Positions 53,160 through 62,763 of a stretch of DNA of 64,000 nucleotides are shown one piece after another. The DNA lies in assembly GCF_000022065.1 (NCBI RefSeq), contig NC_011898.1:496001-560000 (forward strand), read 5' to 3'. Source of the stretch: Ruminiclostridium cellulolyticum H10. Its GTDB lineage: Bacteria > Bacillota > Clostridia > Acetivibrionales > DSM-1351. Position numbers and translations under genes: made by a program. Under the pieces are notes generated by a model, which had not been told where the DNA came from, did no database searches, and worked only from the letters and a program-made list of their open reading frames with translations. Within the stretch, counting starts at the first letter, position 1. Every line of letters starts with the position of its first letter.

Positions 53160-54620
53160 TTGAAGCTAAGAGAGCTTGTAATGAATTTAAATATCAAGGC
53201 AATTAATGGAAATCTGGATGTGGAAGTTGACAGTATAGCATATGATTCCAGAAAAACAAAACAGGGCAGTCTTTTTGTTTGTATAGAAGGAACTGTTGTT
53301 GACGGACACAAGTACATAAATGATGCTATAGAAAACGGGACAAAGGCGTTTCTCGTTCAGAAGCATGTAGTCGTACCTGAAGGAATTACAACTATTGAAA
53401 TAGATGATACAAGATTTGGACTTGCAGCTGTATCTGATGCATTTTTTGGTCATCCTTCATCAAAATTCAATCTGATAGGCATTACAGGGACAAAAGGTAA
53501 AACTACAACTACTTATATGGTTAAGGCTATCATGGAGGCTGCAGGACGTAATATGGGCCTTGTAGGGACTCTTGCCAACCTAATAGGAAGTGAGGTGCTG
53601 TATACCTCCAGAACTACTCCCGAATCATATGATTTGCAGAGCCTCTTCAGTGATATGGTTGAAAAGAAGGTGGACAGTACAGTTATGGAAGTATCGTCCC
53701 AGGGACTGGAGCTGCATAGGGTTGCAAAATGTGATTTTGATATAGGAGTGTTTACAAATTTTTCAAGAGATCATATCGGGCCAAAGGAACATGCAACACT
53801 TGAAGAATACTTCAATGCAAAAGCAAAGCTGTTTAAAATGTGCCGTAAGGCAGTTATTAATATAGACAGTGAGCATGGCAGAAAAATGGCAGAACTAGCA
53901 AAATGTAAGGTGTTCACATACGGCTTAAGCGACAAAGCCGATATATGGGCTTCTGATATAGTTAAGAAAACAGGACACACATACTTTACACTCAATTCTC
54001 CATGGGGTAGTATTGACATTGAAACAGATTTACAGGGTGAATTCAATATATACAACGCATTGGCGGCTATTGGTTCCTGCTGCTTGATACCTGGTATTAC
54101 CCTTGAGCATGTTAGATTAGGACTGACAAAGGTTACGGTTCCGGGTAGAATGGAATCTGTAAAGACCGGCGGCAATTATTCTGTTCTCATAGATTATGCA
54201 CATACTCCCGACAGTCTTGAACAGGTACTTAAAACAGTTAAGGAGTTTGCTCATGGCAGGGTTGTCAGCTTGTTTGGGTGCGGAGGAGACAGAGATAAGG
54301 GAAAGAGACCTGCAATGGGTGAAATTTCAGGAAATATTGCTGATTTTACAATTATAACTTCTGATAATCCGAGAACCGAAAACCCTGAACAGATAATAGA
54401 AGACATTGAGGCAGGCATTAAAAACACAAACGGAAAATATATTAAAATAACCGATAGAAGGCAGGCAATAAAATTTGCACTTGAAAATGCCGTGGATGGA
54501 GATATAATTATTTTGGCAGGTAAGGGTCATGAGACCTATCAGCAATTTGCCGAAAAAACAATACACTTTGATGAACGTGAAGTAGTAAACGAGCTGCTGA
54601 TAGAACTCGGAAGGAGATAG
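53160..54620 (+). CDS. murE: UDP-MurNAc-tripeptide synthetase MurE
   Basis: This 486-residue ligase adds the third residue of the stem peptide. It has the N-terminal SRKTKQGSLFVCIEG, the P-loop GITGTKGKTTTTYM and the later DNPRTENPEQI motif, which is typical of meso-diaminopimelate-adding MurE. It starts at TTG 53160 after GGAGGTG. Confidence 0.95.
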   Translation: MKLRELVMNLNIKAINGNLDVEVDSIAYDSRKTKQGSLFVCIEGTVVDGHKYINDAIENGTKAFLVQKHVVVPEGITTIEIDDTRFGLAAVSDAFFGHPSSKFNLIGITGTKGKTTTTYMVKAIMEAAGRNMGLVGTLANLIGSEVLYTSRTTPESYDLQSLFSDMVEKKVDSTVMEVSSQGLELHRVAKCDFDIGVFTNFSRDHIGPKEHATLEEYFNAKAKLFKMCRKAVINIDSEHGRKMAELAKCKVFTYGLSDKADIWASDIVKKTGHTYFTLNSPWGSIDIETDLQGEFNIYNALAAIGSCCLIPGITLEHVRLGLTKVTVPGRMESVKTGGNYSVLIDYAHTPDSLEQVLKTVKEFAHGRVVSLFGCGGDRDKGKRPAMGEISGNIADFTIITSDNPRTENPEQIIEDIEAGIKNTNGKYIKITDRRQAIKFALENAVDGDIIILAGKGHETYQQFAEKTIHFDEREVVNELLIELGRR

Positions 54621-54624
54621 TAGC

Positions 54625-56004
54625 ATGATATCTTTTAACTGTTCAGAGCTGATTGAGGCCGTAGGAGGAAAGCTGCTTTGGGGAAAACCGGGAATCAATT
54701 TTTACGGCGTAACAACTGACTCCAGAAAGGTTACAAAGGATAATTTATTTATACCTCTAATTGGGGAGAAATTTGACGGTCATGATTATATAGAGCAGTG
54801 CTTCAATGCGGGAGCGACCGTTTGCCTGACCTCTAAACAAATACCGACCGTTACAGGCTGCACTGCGATTTTGGTGGATGATACCGCCAAGGCTTTACGG
54901 GATTTAGCTGCATGGTATCGCAGAAAATTTGATATACCTGTAGTGGGCATAACTGGAAGTGTTGGCAAAACCAGTACAAAAGACATGGTATCATGTGTGC
55001 TGTCTCAACAATATAAGGTTTTAAAGACACAGGGCAATTTTAATAATGAAATAGGCCTCCCGTTGACTGTTTTTAATATTGATTATAGCCATGAAGCTGC
55101 TGTAATAGAGATGGGAATGAGCGGTTTTGGAGAAATCAGCCGGCTTACTGCGATTGCCAGACCTCATATTGCTATAATTACCAATATAGGTGTTTCACAT
55201 ATTGAAAAACTTGGCTCCCAAGAAGGAATTTTAAAGGCAAAGCTGGAAATCCTTGAAGAACTTGATAAGGATGGGTTAGTTGTATTAAACGGAGACGATC
55301 CGTTACTAAGCTCATTGAAAGGAAAACTCTCTTTCAGGACTGTTTTCTATGGAATGAACGTCGGCAGCGATTACACTGCCCTAAACTACCAACCCAAGGG
55401 GGAACAGGGAACTACCTTTGAGATATCAGTTAACGATTGCTTGTATAATGTTGAAATTCCTGTTCCGGGTATACACAATGTATACAATGCACTTGCAGCT
55501 ATTGCCGCAGGAATTGAAATGAAGATTCCTATGGAAATTATTATTAATGGAATTAAACAGTTCAGTCCGGGAAATATGAGGCAGAGTATAATAAACCATA
55601 ATGGTATAAAAATTATAAATGATGCCTATAATGCAAGTCCTCAGTCCATGCAGGCAGCAATCAATGTACTCCAAGAAATATCATCAGAATCACGAAGTAT
55701 TGCTGTTTTGGGTGATATGTTTGAGATGGGTGATATGTCAAAGGATATGCATTACTCAGTAGGAGACTTTATAAAGAACAAGAAGATAAACTATCTGGTT
55801 ACTGTAGGACTGGATTCCAGAATGATATCACAAGCTGTGGCTGATTATGGCAATAGTCAGACAGAAATACATCATTTTGAAAACAATAAGGAAGCACTTA
55901 AATATATTCTGGAAATAGTAATGCCCGGAGATTACATATTGATTAAAGGCTCAAGAGGAATGAAAATGGAAGAAATCGCTGACGGAATAATGAAGTCAGA
56001 ATGA
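54625..56004 (+). CDS. murF: UDP-MurNAc-tripeptide-D-alanyl-D-alanine ligase
   Basis: This 459-residue Mur ligase adds D-Ala-D-Ala to the tripeptide. It has GITGSVGKTSTKDMV (P-loop), NEIGLPLTVF, an ITNIGVSHIEKLGS motif and NDAYNASPQSM. It lies four bases after the murE stop with a GGAG site in the end of murE. Confidence 0.95.
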   Translation: MISFNCSELIEAVGGKLLWGKPGINFYGVTTDSRKVTKDNLFIPLIGEKFDGHDYIEQCFNAGATVCLTSKQIPTVTGCTAILVDDTAKALRDLAAWYRRKFDIPVVGITGSVGKTSTKDMVSCVLSQQYKVLKTQGNFNNEIGLPLTVFNIDYSHEAAVIEMGMSGFGEISRLTAIARPHIAIITNIGVSHIEKLGSQEGILKAKLEILEELDKDGLVVLNGDDPLLSSLKGKLSFRTVFYGMNVGSDYTALNYQPKGEQGTTFEISVNDCLYNVEIPVPGIHNVYNALAAIAAGIEMKIPMEIIINGIKQFSPGNMRQSIINHNGIKIINDAYNASPQSMQAAINVLQEISSESRSIAVLGDMFEMGDMSKDMHYSVGDFIKNKKINYLVTVGLDSRMISQAVADYGNSQTEIHHFENNKEALKYILEIVMPGDYILIKGSRGMKMEEIADGIMKSE

Positions 56005-56029
56005 TATAAATAAACAGGGGGAAATTGTT

Positions 56030-57013
56030 TTGCTTACTTTTTCTTTGACATCTGAACATATAATAGCGTTTGCGGCATCGTTTGTACTTGCTCTGATTGC
56101 AGGTCCTATATTAATTCCGTTTCTGCGGAGGTTAAAATTCGGCCAGACAGTAAGAGACGACGGGCCGCAGACTCATTTAAAAAAGATGGGGACGCCGACA
56201 ATAGGGGGACTTATTTTTATTATCCCGTTAACGCTTACATCAATATACTTTTACCAAAGCTATCCCCAGATAATACCTATACTGATGTCAACGTTGGGGT
56301 TTGCTGCAGTAGGCTTTATTGACGATTTTATAAAGGTTGTAAAGAAGAGGAAGGACGGACTTTTTGCAGGTCAGAAAACCTTCTTTCAATTGATTGTATG
56401 TGTTTCCTTTGCTTTTTATGTCATGAGGTATACTGAAGCCGGAAGTTCAATAGTAATACCTTTTACTAATATAATTATTCAACCTTGGATTTACTTTGTA
56501 TTCATAATTTTATTTATGTATTTCTTCTCCAATGCTGTCAACATTACTGATGGACTGGATGGTCTTTGTGCGGGAGTTACGCTGGTTGTAGCGATATTTT
56601 TTACTATCGTTTCTCTTACAAATGGGGAATGGGGGTACATTAAGGTATTTTCTGCCGCCATTGCCGGTGGTTGTCTCGGCTTTCTGGCGTTTAATATTCA
56701 TCCTGCAAAGGTTTTCATGGGTGATACGGGAAGCCTTGCGTTGGGAGGAGCGTTGACATCCATAGCGGTTATGATGCGTATGCCCCTTATAATATTTCTT
56801 GTAGGAGGTATATATCTGATAGAGGCACTTTCGGTCATTCTTCAGGTGGCATCCTTTAAACTAACCGGAAAGCGTATTTTTAAAATGGCACCAATACACC
56901 ATCATTTTGAACTGAAGGGGTGGAAGGAAACGAAGGTAGTAGCAGTGTTTATTATAGCGACAGTACTGCTTGCAATAGCTTCGTTGATTGTGATTGGTTC
57001 GGACATATTTTGA
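56030..57013 (+). CDS. mraY: Phospho-MurNAc-pentapeptide transferase MraY
   Basis: This 327-residue polytopic enzyme makes lipid I. It has DDGPQTHLKKMGTPTIGGL, FIDDFIKVVKKR, NAVNITDGLDGL, MGDTGSLALGG and the terminal MAPIHHHFELKGW. It starts at TTG 56030 after GGGGG. murD, normally next, is absent. Confidence 0.96.
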   Translation: MLTFSLTSEHIIAFAASFVLALIAGPILIPFLRRLKFGQTVRDDGPQTHLKKMGTPTIGGLIFIIPLTLTSIYFYQSYPQIIPILMSTLGFAAVGFIDDFIKVVKKRKDGLFAGQKTFFQLIVCVSFAFYVMRYTEAGSSIVIPFTNIIIQPWIYFVFIILFMYFFSNAVNITDGLDGLCAGVTLVVAIFFTIVSLTNGEWGYIKVFSAAIAGGCLGFLAFNIHPAKVFMGDTGSLALGGALTSIAVMMRMPLIIFLVGGIYLIEALSVILQVASFKLTGKRIFKMAPIHHHFELKGWKETKVVAVFIIATVLLAIASLIVIGSDIF

Positions 57014-57082
57014 TAATGGGAATTAATAACACACATTTTACATATAATCAGAATATATACGGTACAAGGCTGGAGGAATGAA

Positions 57083-58195
57083 ATGAGGAACAAGAATACA
57101 AAGCCTTTTGATTTTTGGATATTCGCAGCAGTTATTTTGTTACTTTCATTGGGAACCATAATGGTATTCAGCTCCAGTTACTATTTTTCTACACAAAGAA
57201 CTGGGGAGTCATTTATGTTATTAAGACCGCAGTTGATTTATATGGCATTAAGTATTGCGGTTCTTGTTGGAACGATGAATTTTGATTACCGTAAATGGGG
57301 AAAGATATCTCCTATTATTTTAATGATAAGCATAGGTTTACTTATATTGGTATTAATTCCAGGAATAGGCAAAGTGCAAAACGGTGCACAGAGATGGCTT
57401 GGAGTCGGTACAAAAACTGTTCAGCCCTCTGAGCTGGCGAAGCTGGGAATTATTATGTTCCTATCTTTCAGTCTGTCCAAAAGAAAGGATGTATTGCAGT
57501 CGTTTACTAAAGGACTTTTGCCGTATATCCTCTTAATAGGGTTTGTTGCCGGTCTGGTTGTTGTAGAACCTCATCTAAGCGGTGCACTTATAATAGTAAT
57601 TACTTCATTTATTATACTTTTCTGTGCAGGAGCAAAGATTTCACACTTTGTTGCTATGGCTATACCCGGTGCAGTGGCTGTCGCAGGTGCGATACTAATG
57701 GCGGCGTATAGAATGAATAGAGTCAAGGCCTGGCTACACCCCTTTGATTTCTACAAGGACGAGGGATGGCAGACAGTTCAATCACTCCTTGCAATAGGAT
57801 CGGGAGGTTTATTTGGAAGGGGACTGGGACAAAGTATGCAGAAATATCTTTGGATTCCCGAACCGTACAATGACTATATCTTTGCAGTTCTGTCAGAAGA
57901 ATTGGGATTTGTAGGGGCATTGGTGGTAATGCTTCTGTTTCTTATATTTATATGGAGGGGAATAAAGGTAGCAATGAATGCACCGGATACTTTTGGAAGC
58001 CTGATGGCTACCGGCATAACCTGTCTGATAGGCCTTCAATTCTTGTTTAACGTGGCAGTTGTAACAAATTTCATACCGCCTACAGGTATTTCACTTCCTT
58101 TCTTTAGCTATGGAGGAACGTCATTGGTATTTCTTATGTTTGGAGTTGGAATACTGCTCAATATATCAAGGTATTCAAATTATGAACGATTCTGA
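57083..58195 (+). CDS. ftsW: Division SEDS glycosyltransferase FtsW (possibly SpoVE)
   Basis: This 370-residue, ten-helix SEDS protein has QPSELAKLGIIMFLS, EPHLSGALI, GSGGLFGRGLGQSMQKY and PFFSYGGTS. The location between mraY and murG in a spore-former fits SpoVE or FtsW. It works with the class B PBP encoded upstream. Confidence 0.92.
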   Translation: MRNKNTKPFDFWIFAAVILLLSLGTIMVFSSSYYFSTQRTGESFMLLRPQLIYMALSIAVLVGTMNFDYRKWGKISPIILMISIGLLILVLIPGIGKVQNGAQRWLGVGTKTVQPSELAKLGIIMFLSFSLSKRKDVLQSFTKGLLPYILLIGFVAGLVVVEPHLSGALIIVITSFIILFCAGAKISHFVAMAIPGAVAVAGAILMAAYRMNRVKAWLHPFDFYKDEGWQTVQSLLAIGSGGLFGRGLGQSMQKYLWIPEPYNDYIFAVLSEELGFVGALVVMLLFLIFIWRGIKVAMNAPDTFGSLMATGITCLIGLQFLFNVAVVTNFIPPTGISLPFFSYGGTSLVFLMFGVGILLNISRYSNYERF

Positions 58196-58206
58196 GGTGA
58201 GATTAT

Positions 58207-59301
58207 TTGAAGGTTTTAATAGCTGGAGGGGGAACGGGAGGACACATTAATCCCGGACTGGCGATTGCAAAATACATAAAACAAAAGGAAGCAGAAGCTG
58301 ATATTACATTTGTTGGGACAAAAAAAGGCTTGGAGACAAAACTGGTTCCAAGAGAAGGATATCCGCTTGAAACCATTACAGTAAGGGGTTTTAAAAGAAA
58401 ACTCTCACTGGACACACTTATTGCAATAAAGGAACTGATACAAAGCTTCTTTCAGGCATCAAGACTATTAAAAAGGATAAAGCCGGATGTTGTAATCGGT
58501 ACAGGAGGATATGTATGCGGACCTGTACTGTATATGGCAGCAAAAAAAGGAATACCCACTTTAATACATGAATCCAATGCTTTTCCGGGTGTCACCAACA
58601 GGTTGCTTGAAAGATATGTCAGTTATGTAGCTATAAGCTTCAAGGATGCGGAAAAATACTTTAAAAATAAAAAGAAGCTTGTCCTCACCGGTAACCCGGT
58701 AAGAGAGGAATTACTCAATTCCGGCAGAGACAAGGTTGCTTCCAATCTCGGTATAGTCGAGGGTAAGCCATTGATAGTTGCTATGGGTGGCAGCAGGGGA
58801 GCCAGAAGAATAAACGAAACTATTGCTGACATGCTAAACAACTATTTTAAGGGTGAGTTTAACTTGATTTTCGCAACAGGAGAAGCTCAATTTGATGATA
58901 TAAGCTCAACTGTTAAAATTGATGAGAAGTACAGGGATATGGTAAAGGTAGTACCCTACATATATAATGTAGACCAGGTCTATGTTGCCAGTGACCTGAT
59001 GATTTGCAGGGCGGGAGCTATTACCATTAGTGAGCTTCAAGTTATGGGTATACCGTCCATTTTGATTCCGTCGCCTTATGTGACGGCAAACCATCAGGAG
59101 CATAATGCACGGTCTTTGGAGAGAGACGGGGGAGCAGTTGTGATACTTGAAAACGAGCTAAACGCTGACCTGCTATATAAACAAATATGCAGCTTGATAT
59201 TTAATAAGGATGTTTTAAAAAAAATGTCAAAAAATACTTCAAAGAATAGAGTTACAGATTCAGCGGAAAAAATTTATCACCTCATAAAGGAGATAATATA
59301 A
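58207..59301 (+). CDS. murG: UDP-GlcNAc transferase MurG
   Basis: This 364-residue GT28 enzyme makes lipid II from lipid I. It has GGGTGGHINPGLAIA, GTGGYVCGP, MGGSRGARRIN and the C-terminal CRAGAITISELQ. It is the last gene of the cluster; murB, ftsQ, ftsA and ftsZ do not follow. Confidence 0.96.
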   Translation: MKVLIAGGGTGGHINPGLAIAKYIKQKEAEADITFVGTKKGLETKLVPREGYPLETITVRGFKRKLSLDTLIAIKELIQSFFQASRLLKRIKPDVVIGTGGYVCGPVLYMAAKKGIPTLIHESNAFPGVTNRLLERYVSYVAISFKDAEKYFKNKKKLVLTGNPVREELLNSGRDKVASNLGIVEGKPLIVAMGGSRGARRINETIADMLNNYFKGEFNLIFATGEAQFDDISSTVKIDEKYRDMVKVVPYIYNVDQVYVASDLMICRAGAITISELQVMGIPSILIPSPYVTANHQEHNARSLERDGGAVVILENELNADLLYKQICSLIFNKDVLKKMSKNTSKNRVTDSAEKIYHLIKEII

Positions 59302-59335
59302 AAACAGCAGGAGTTTAACTCCTGCTGTTTTCTTA
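59301..59335. terminator. Bidirectional terminator between murG and SASP gene
   Basis: A 13-bp stem AAAACAGCAGGAG/CTCCTGCTGTTTT has loop TTTAA, with Ts on the right and As on the left, and serves both convergent genes. Confidence 0.9.
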
Positions 59336-59337
59336 CA

Positions 59338-59532
59338 TTAGGCCTGTGGGTTTTGTTCTCTAAAAGAGGAAAAAACCTTTTTTACTATAGTACCACCAAT
59401 TTTTCCTGCTTCTCTGGAAGTGATATCACCATTATAACCTTCCTTCAAGTTGACACCAACTTCTCTTGCAACTTCGTACTTCATGTTGTCAAAAGCTCCA
59501 CTGCTTCTTCCACCACTTCTGTTGTTAGCCAT
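59338..59532 (-). CDS. Alpha/beta-type small acid-soluble spore protein
   Basis: This 64-residue protein coats and protects spore DNA. It has a Gly/Ser-rich N terminus, the germination protease cleavage region KYEVAREVGV and the second conserved segment GDITSREAGKIGGTIVKK. The ribosome binding site GGAGGTG is perfect. It would be made in the forespore under sigma-G; no promoter was fixed with confidence. Confidence 0.93.
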   Translation of the reverse strand: MANNRSGGRSSGAFDNMKYEVAREVGVNLKEGYNGDITSREAGKIGGTIVKKVFSSFREQNPQA

Positions 59533-59875
59533 AATTAATCACCTCCTTAGTGATTATTATTGCACATATAATCCGAAATATAATAAGTAAATAATGGTTT
59601 TAAGGCAAATAACAAATATAAGAAATATGTAGACTAATGTAGAAATATGTGATAAAATCATTTTCGGATAAAAAAACTTTTAAATTAGTCCAGAGAGGCT
59701 AGTAAGGGTATATATGGGATAAGTGTATTTTTATGGATAGAGACCCTACCTTACTGCGCCTTGTCAGTAAGGTTTTTTTATTTGCATAAATCAATTTTCG
59801 TATATTGGATATGATTAGAATAATCACATTTAAATATGCGAGTTGGTTACAAATTTTTTGGAGGGGATTTATACA
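59533..59875 (+). promoter_or_regulatory. PyrR-controlled attenuator leader of the uracil permease gene
   Basis: This 343-base gap has no gene. A modest promoter, TAGACT (59630-59635) and TAAAAT (59653-59658), precedes the PyrR-binding loop sequence TCCAGAGAGGCT at 59689-59700. AGTAAGG at 59701-59707 can pair with CCTTACT at 59749-59755 as antiterminator. The competing terminator CCTTACTG/CAGTAAGG at 59749-59772 is followed by seven Ts. This is the three-part layout of pyr attenuation: PyrR with UMP or UTP favours termination. Confidence 0.85.
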
Positions 59876-61252
59876 ATGAAAAAAGAAATACCGGTAATTG
59901 AAGTTGACCAAAAAGTACCTTTTTTAAAGGCAATACCTCTCAGTCTACAGCACCTTTTCGCAATGTTCGGGGCATCTGTGTTGGTACCATTTTTGTTTAA
60001 CGGCTACGCAAAAAGCGATTTTTTAAAAAACGTTCTGAACACAACAGTCGACAAACTGACGCCGGACCAATTAATTCAGTACAACAACATTCAGGTTATA
60101 GATCCGGCACTTGTACTTTTACTTAACGGTATCGGAACATTGATTTACCTGCTGCTTTGCAAAGGGAAAGCTCCTGCATTCCTCGGCTCCAGCTTCGCAT
60201 TCCTTTCACCTACGGCTTCCATTATAGCCAGTTCGACAAATTATAACGAAAACTTTTCAAAGGCACTTGGCGGGTATATAGTGTGCGGTTTGATATTTGC
60301 GATTGTAGCCCTTATAATAGGCAAAGTTGGTACAAGCTGGCTTGATATAGTACTTCCTCCTGCAGCAATGGGCCCTATTGTGGCACTTATAGGACTTGAA
60401 TTGTCCGGCAATGCTGCTAAAATGGCGGGGCTGCTGCCAAATGATAAAGGTGCCTTTGACACCAAAACAATAATTATTTCATTGGTAACCCTTGCAATAG
60501 TCATAATAGGAAACCTTTGTTTCAGAGGATTTCTTTCTGTAATACCTGTTCTGGTTGCAGTGGTTGCCGGTTATGGCTTGGCAGCAGCCATGGGCTACGT
60601 TGATACTACCCCATTCACATCTGCACAGTGGTTTAGCGTTCCTACCTTTGTAACGCCCTCATTCAGCTTTAATGCCATGTTAATACTAGCTCCTGCGGCA
60701 CTGGTAGTTTTGTCAGAGCATATAGGACACCTTTTTGTAACTAGTAACATAGTTGGAAGGGACTTAACAAAGGATCCCGGACTTCACAGGTCATTATTAG
60801 GAGACGGATTGTCAACAATGCTTTCAGGTTTATGTGGTTCATGTCCCACAACAACCTATGGTGAGAACATGGGAGTAATGGCAATAACAAGAGTTTACAG
60901 TGTTTGGGTTATCGGGGGAGCGGGCGTTATCTCAATAATAATCGCTTTTATCGGAAAGCTTTCAGGAATTATATCAAGTATTCCAGAACCTGTTATGGGT
61001 GGTGTAAGTCTGCTGCTTTTTGGTGTAATTGCTGCATCAGGTATCAGAATGATAGTCGAAGCAAAAATTGACTACAGTAAATCAAAAAACCTTATCCTTA
61101 CAGCGGTAGTATTTGTAATCGGTATCAGTGGAACAACAGTAAAGCTTCCGGGAAATGTAGAGTTGAAGGGAATGGTTCTTGCCACTCTGGTAGGTATAGT
61201 AATAAGCACATTGTTCTATATTCTAGAAAAATTAAAGCTAACAAATGATTAA
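59876..61252 (+). CDS. uraA: Uracil permease (NCS2 family)
   Basis: This ~458-residue transporter with 12-14 helices has LQHLFAMFGASVLVPFL, a conserved ALVVLSEHIGHL, GDGLSTMLSGLCGSCPTTTYGENMGVMAIT and a C-terminal GVIAASGIRMI. The PyrR leader fixes the substrate as uracil rather than purines. ATG 59876 after TTTGGAGGGG is chosen over 59843. The gene is also called pyrP in Bacillus. Confidence 0.93.
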   Translation: MKKEIPVIEVDQKVPFLKAIPLSLQHLFAMFGASVLVPFLFNGYAKSDFLKNVLNTTVDKLTPDQLIQYNNIQVIDPALVLLLNGIGTLIYLLLCKGKAPAFLGSSFAFLSPTASIIASSTNYNENFSKALGGYIVCGLIFAIVALIIGKVGTSWLDIVLPPAAMGPIVALIGLELSGNAAKMAGLLPNDKGAFDTKTIIISLVTLAIVIIGNLCFRGFLSVIPVLVAVVAGYGLAAAMGYVDTTPFTSAQWFSVPTFVTPSFSFNAMLILAPAALVVLSEHIGHLFVTSNIVGRDLTKDPGLHRSLLGDGLSTMLSGLCGSCPTTTYGENMGVMAITRVYSVWVIGGAGVISIIIAFIGKLSGIISSIPEPVMGGVSLLLFGVIAASGIRMIVEAKIDYSKSKNLILTAVVFVIGISGTTVKLPGNVELKGMVLATLVGIVISTLFYILEKLKLTND

Positions 61253-61255
61253 TAT

Positions 61256-61302
61256 AAAAAAGCTTGTTCAGGGTTGAAAATTCAACCGGAACAAGCTTTT
61301 TT
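61256..61302. terminator. Terminator after uraA
   Basis: A long stem AAAAAAGCTTGTTC/GAACAAGCTTTTTT encloses an inner GGTTGAA/TTCAACC stem. The T-run on the right and A-run on the left allow use from both strands. Confidence 0.9.
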
Positions 61303-61332
61303 GTTGTTTTGAAATATAAATTAATCCAATCA

Positions 61333-62523
61333 TCAGGAACTTTTTCGAGATTGAAGCTTTAATGTAAGAAATTTTTTCTTGCGTCTTAGCTCCGACGGAT
61401 ATATAAAAACTTCATTTTTTATAAGGCTCAAAACATGGTCAACAATTTTCCCTGCCGCAGCATGGTCAAAATACTCTCTTTGGGCTTGCTTTATTTCGTT
61501 AAGTCTTTTTGCGTTATCAGCAAGTAAACCTGATACCACTGCAGCTAAAGAGGATAAATCGTCACAGTATATTCCCAAATTATTATTAACTGCAAAATCA
61601 GGATTTTCCTGCTCCTGCCCGGGTAATGCACCTGTTATTATAAGAGGGACATTGCAGGCAACCGCTTCCATCATAACATTCGGACTGCCTCTGGTAAAAG
61701 CGATATCTGATTTTAGCATATAATCCTGTATGTTAGTTACGTAACCGTAGACCTCAACTCTTCCGGGATATTGCTGAGAAATTGTCTTTTCAAGTTTATC
61801 TTTCAATGACTCGTTCCTTCCTGCAATAATTCGGATATTGCAGTTGAAATTGTCCAAAAGTATTTTTGCAACATTATTCATATCTCCGGAGCCTTCTCCG
61901 CCGCTCATAATCAAACATTCCAAAGGTCTGTCAAGAGTATAGTCATTATGAGACATATTTTGTGATACATGTTGTGTAAATCTTGATCTGACAGGAAAAC
62001 CGATTACTTCCAATTTATGTTCAGGAACACCAAAACCTATACACCTCTGTTTTGCTTCTTCTGTAGGACAGATTATACAGTCGGCTCTTGAATCTGCCCA
62101 CATTGGCGAGATACTTACCAAATCTGCTACAAAGGTGGCAAAAGGTATATTAACCTTATATTCTTTAAGTATATTTATAATAGGTGTATTAAAAACAGGA
62201 TGTACACTTAAAATCAGGTCAGGTTTTAGTTTCCTTAATAACTTTATAAAATTCTCTCTTATTGTTAGTTCTGTAAACTCATGAATGAAGGTCTGGTTCC
62301 TCTTTGAAATCTTCCATGCAAGCTTCCATATCTCCTTTGCATTTCTGGTAACCATACCATAAGACTTACCTACCTTTATCCACATATTTCCGCCAAGCTC
62401 AAATCCATCTATTATATTTAAACAGACATCTTCATGTATGCAAAATTGTTCCTGCAATGCTTCACTGATACTTTTATGACCATGTCCAGTATAATCTGAA
62501 GATATTATTATAACGTTTTTCAT
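61333..62523 (-). CDS. MGDG synthase/UgtP-like glycosyltransferase (GT28 family)
   Basis: This 396-residue GT-B enzyme resembles processive diacylglycerol glucosyltransferases. The N-terminal acceptor domain has SSDYTGHGHKSISEAL and DLILSVHPVFN. The C-terminal GT28 domain has MSGGEGSGDM, and SPNVMMEAVACNVPLIITGALPGQEQ near residues 290-320. It probably adds sugar to a membrane lipid; the exact acceptor is not known. It is monocistronic on the minus strand. Confidence 0.85.
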   Translation of the reverse strand: MKNVIIISSDYTGHGHKSISEALQEQFCIHEDVCLNIIDGFELGGNMWIKVGKSYGMVTRNAKEIWKLAWKISKRNQTFIHEFTELTIRENFIKLLRKLKPDLILSVHPVFNTPIINILKEYKVNIPFATFVADLVSISPMWADSRADCIICPTEEAKQRCIGFGVPEHKLEVIGFPVRSRFTQHVSQNMSHNDYTLDRPLECLIMSGGEGSGDMNNVAKILLDNFNCNIRIIAGRNESLKDKLEKTISQQYPGRVEVYGYVTNIQDYMLKSDIAFTRGSPNVMMEAVACNVPLIITGALPGQEQENPDFAVNNNLGIYCDDLSSLAAVVSGLLADNAKRLNEIKQAQREYFDHAAAGKIVDHVLSLIKNEVFIYPSELRRKKKFLTLKLQSRKSS

Positions 62524-62763
62524 TTCTTCATTGCCTCCAATAAAAGATTATGTATCATTTACCATACTAATTATATCTTATTTTAGCTTTTTAGTAAATT
62601 GATAGGTTCTTATCCATTCTTTATATTGTACGATGATAAAATATAAAAAGTTTGATTTTTTTCATATAATTAATATGTCCAAACGTTATAATCGCATTAC
62701 ACTTTTCATATATTTATAACGCTTGATATTTGTCCGCTTAAAAAATTGGGGGATGTGAGGTTT

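Noticed and set aside
59843-59875. Longer start for uraA
   Set aside because: The extra residues contain the ribosome binding site TTTGGAGGGG of the ATG at 59876.
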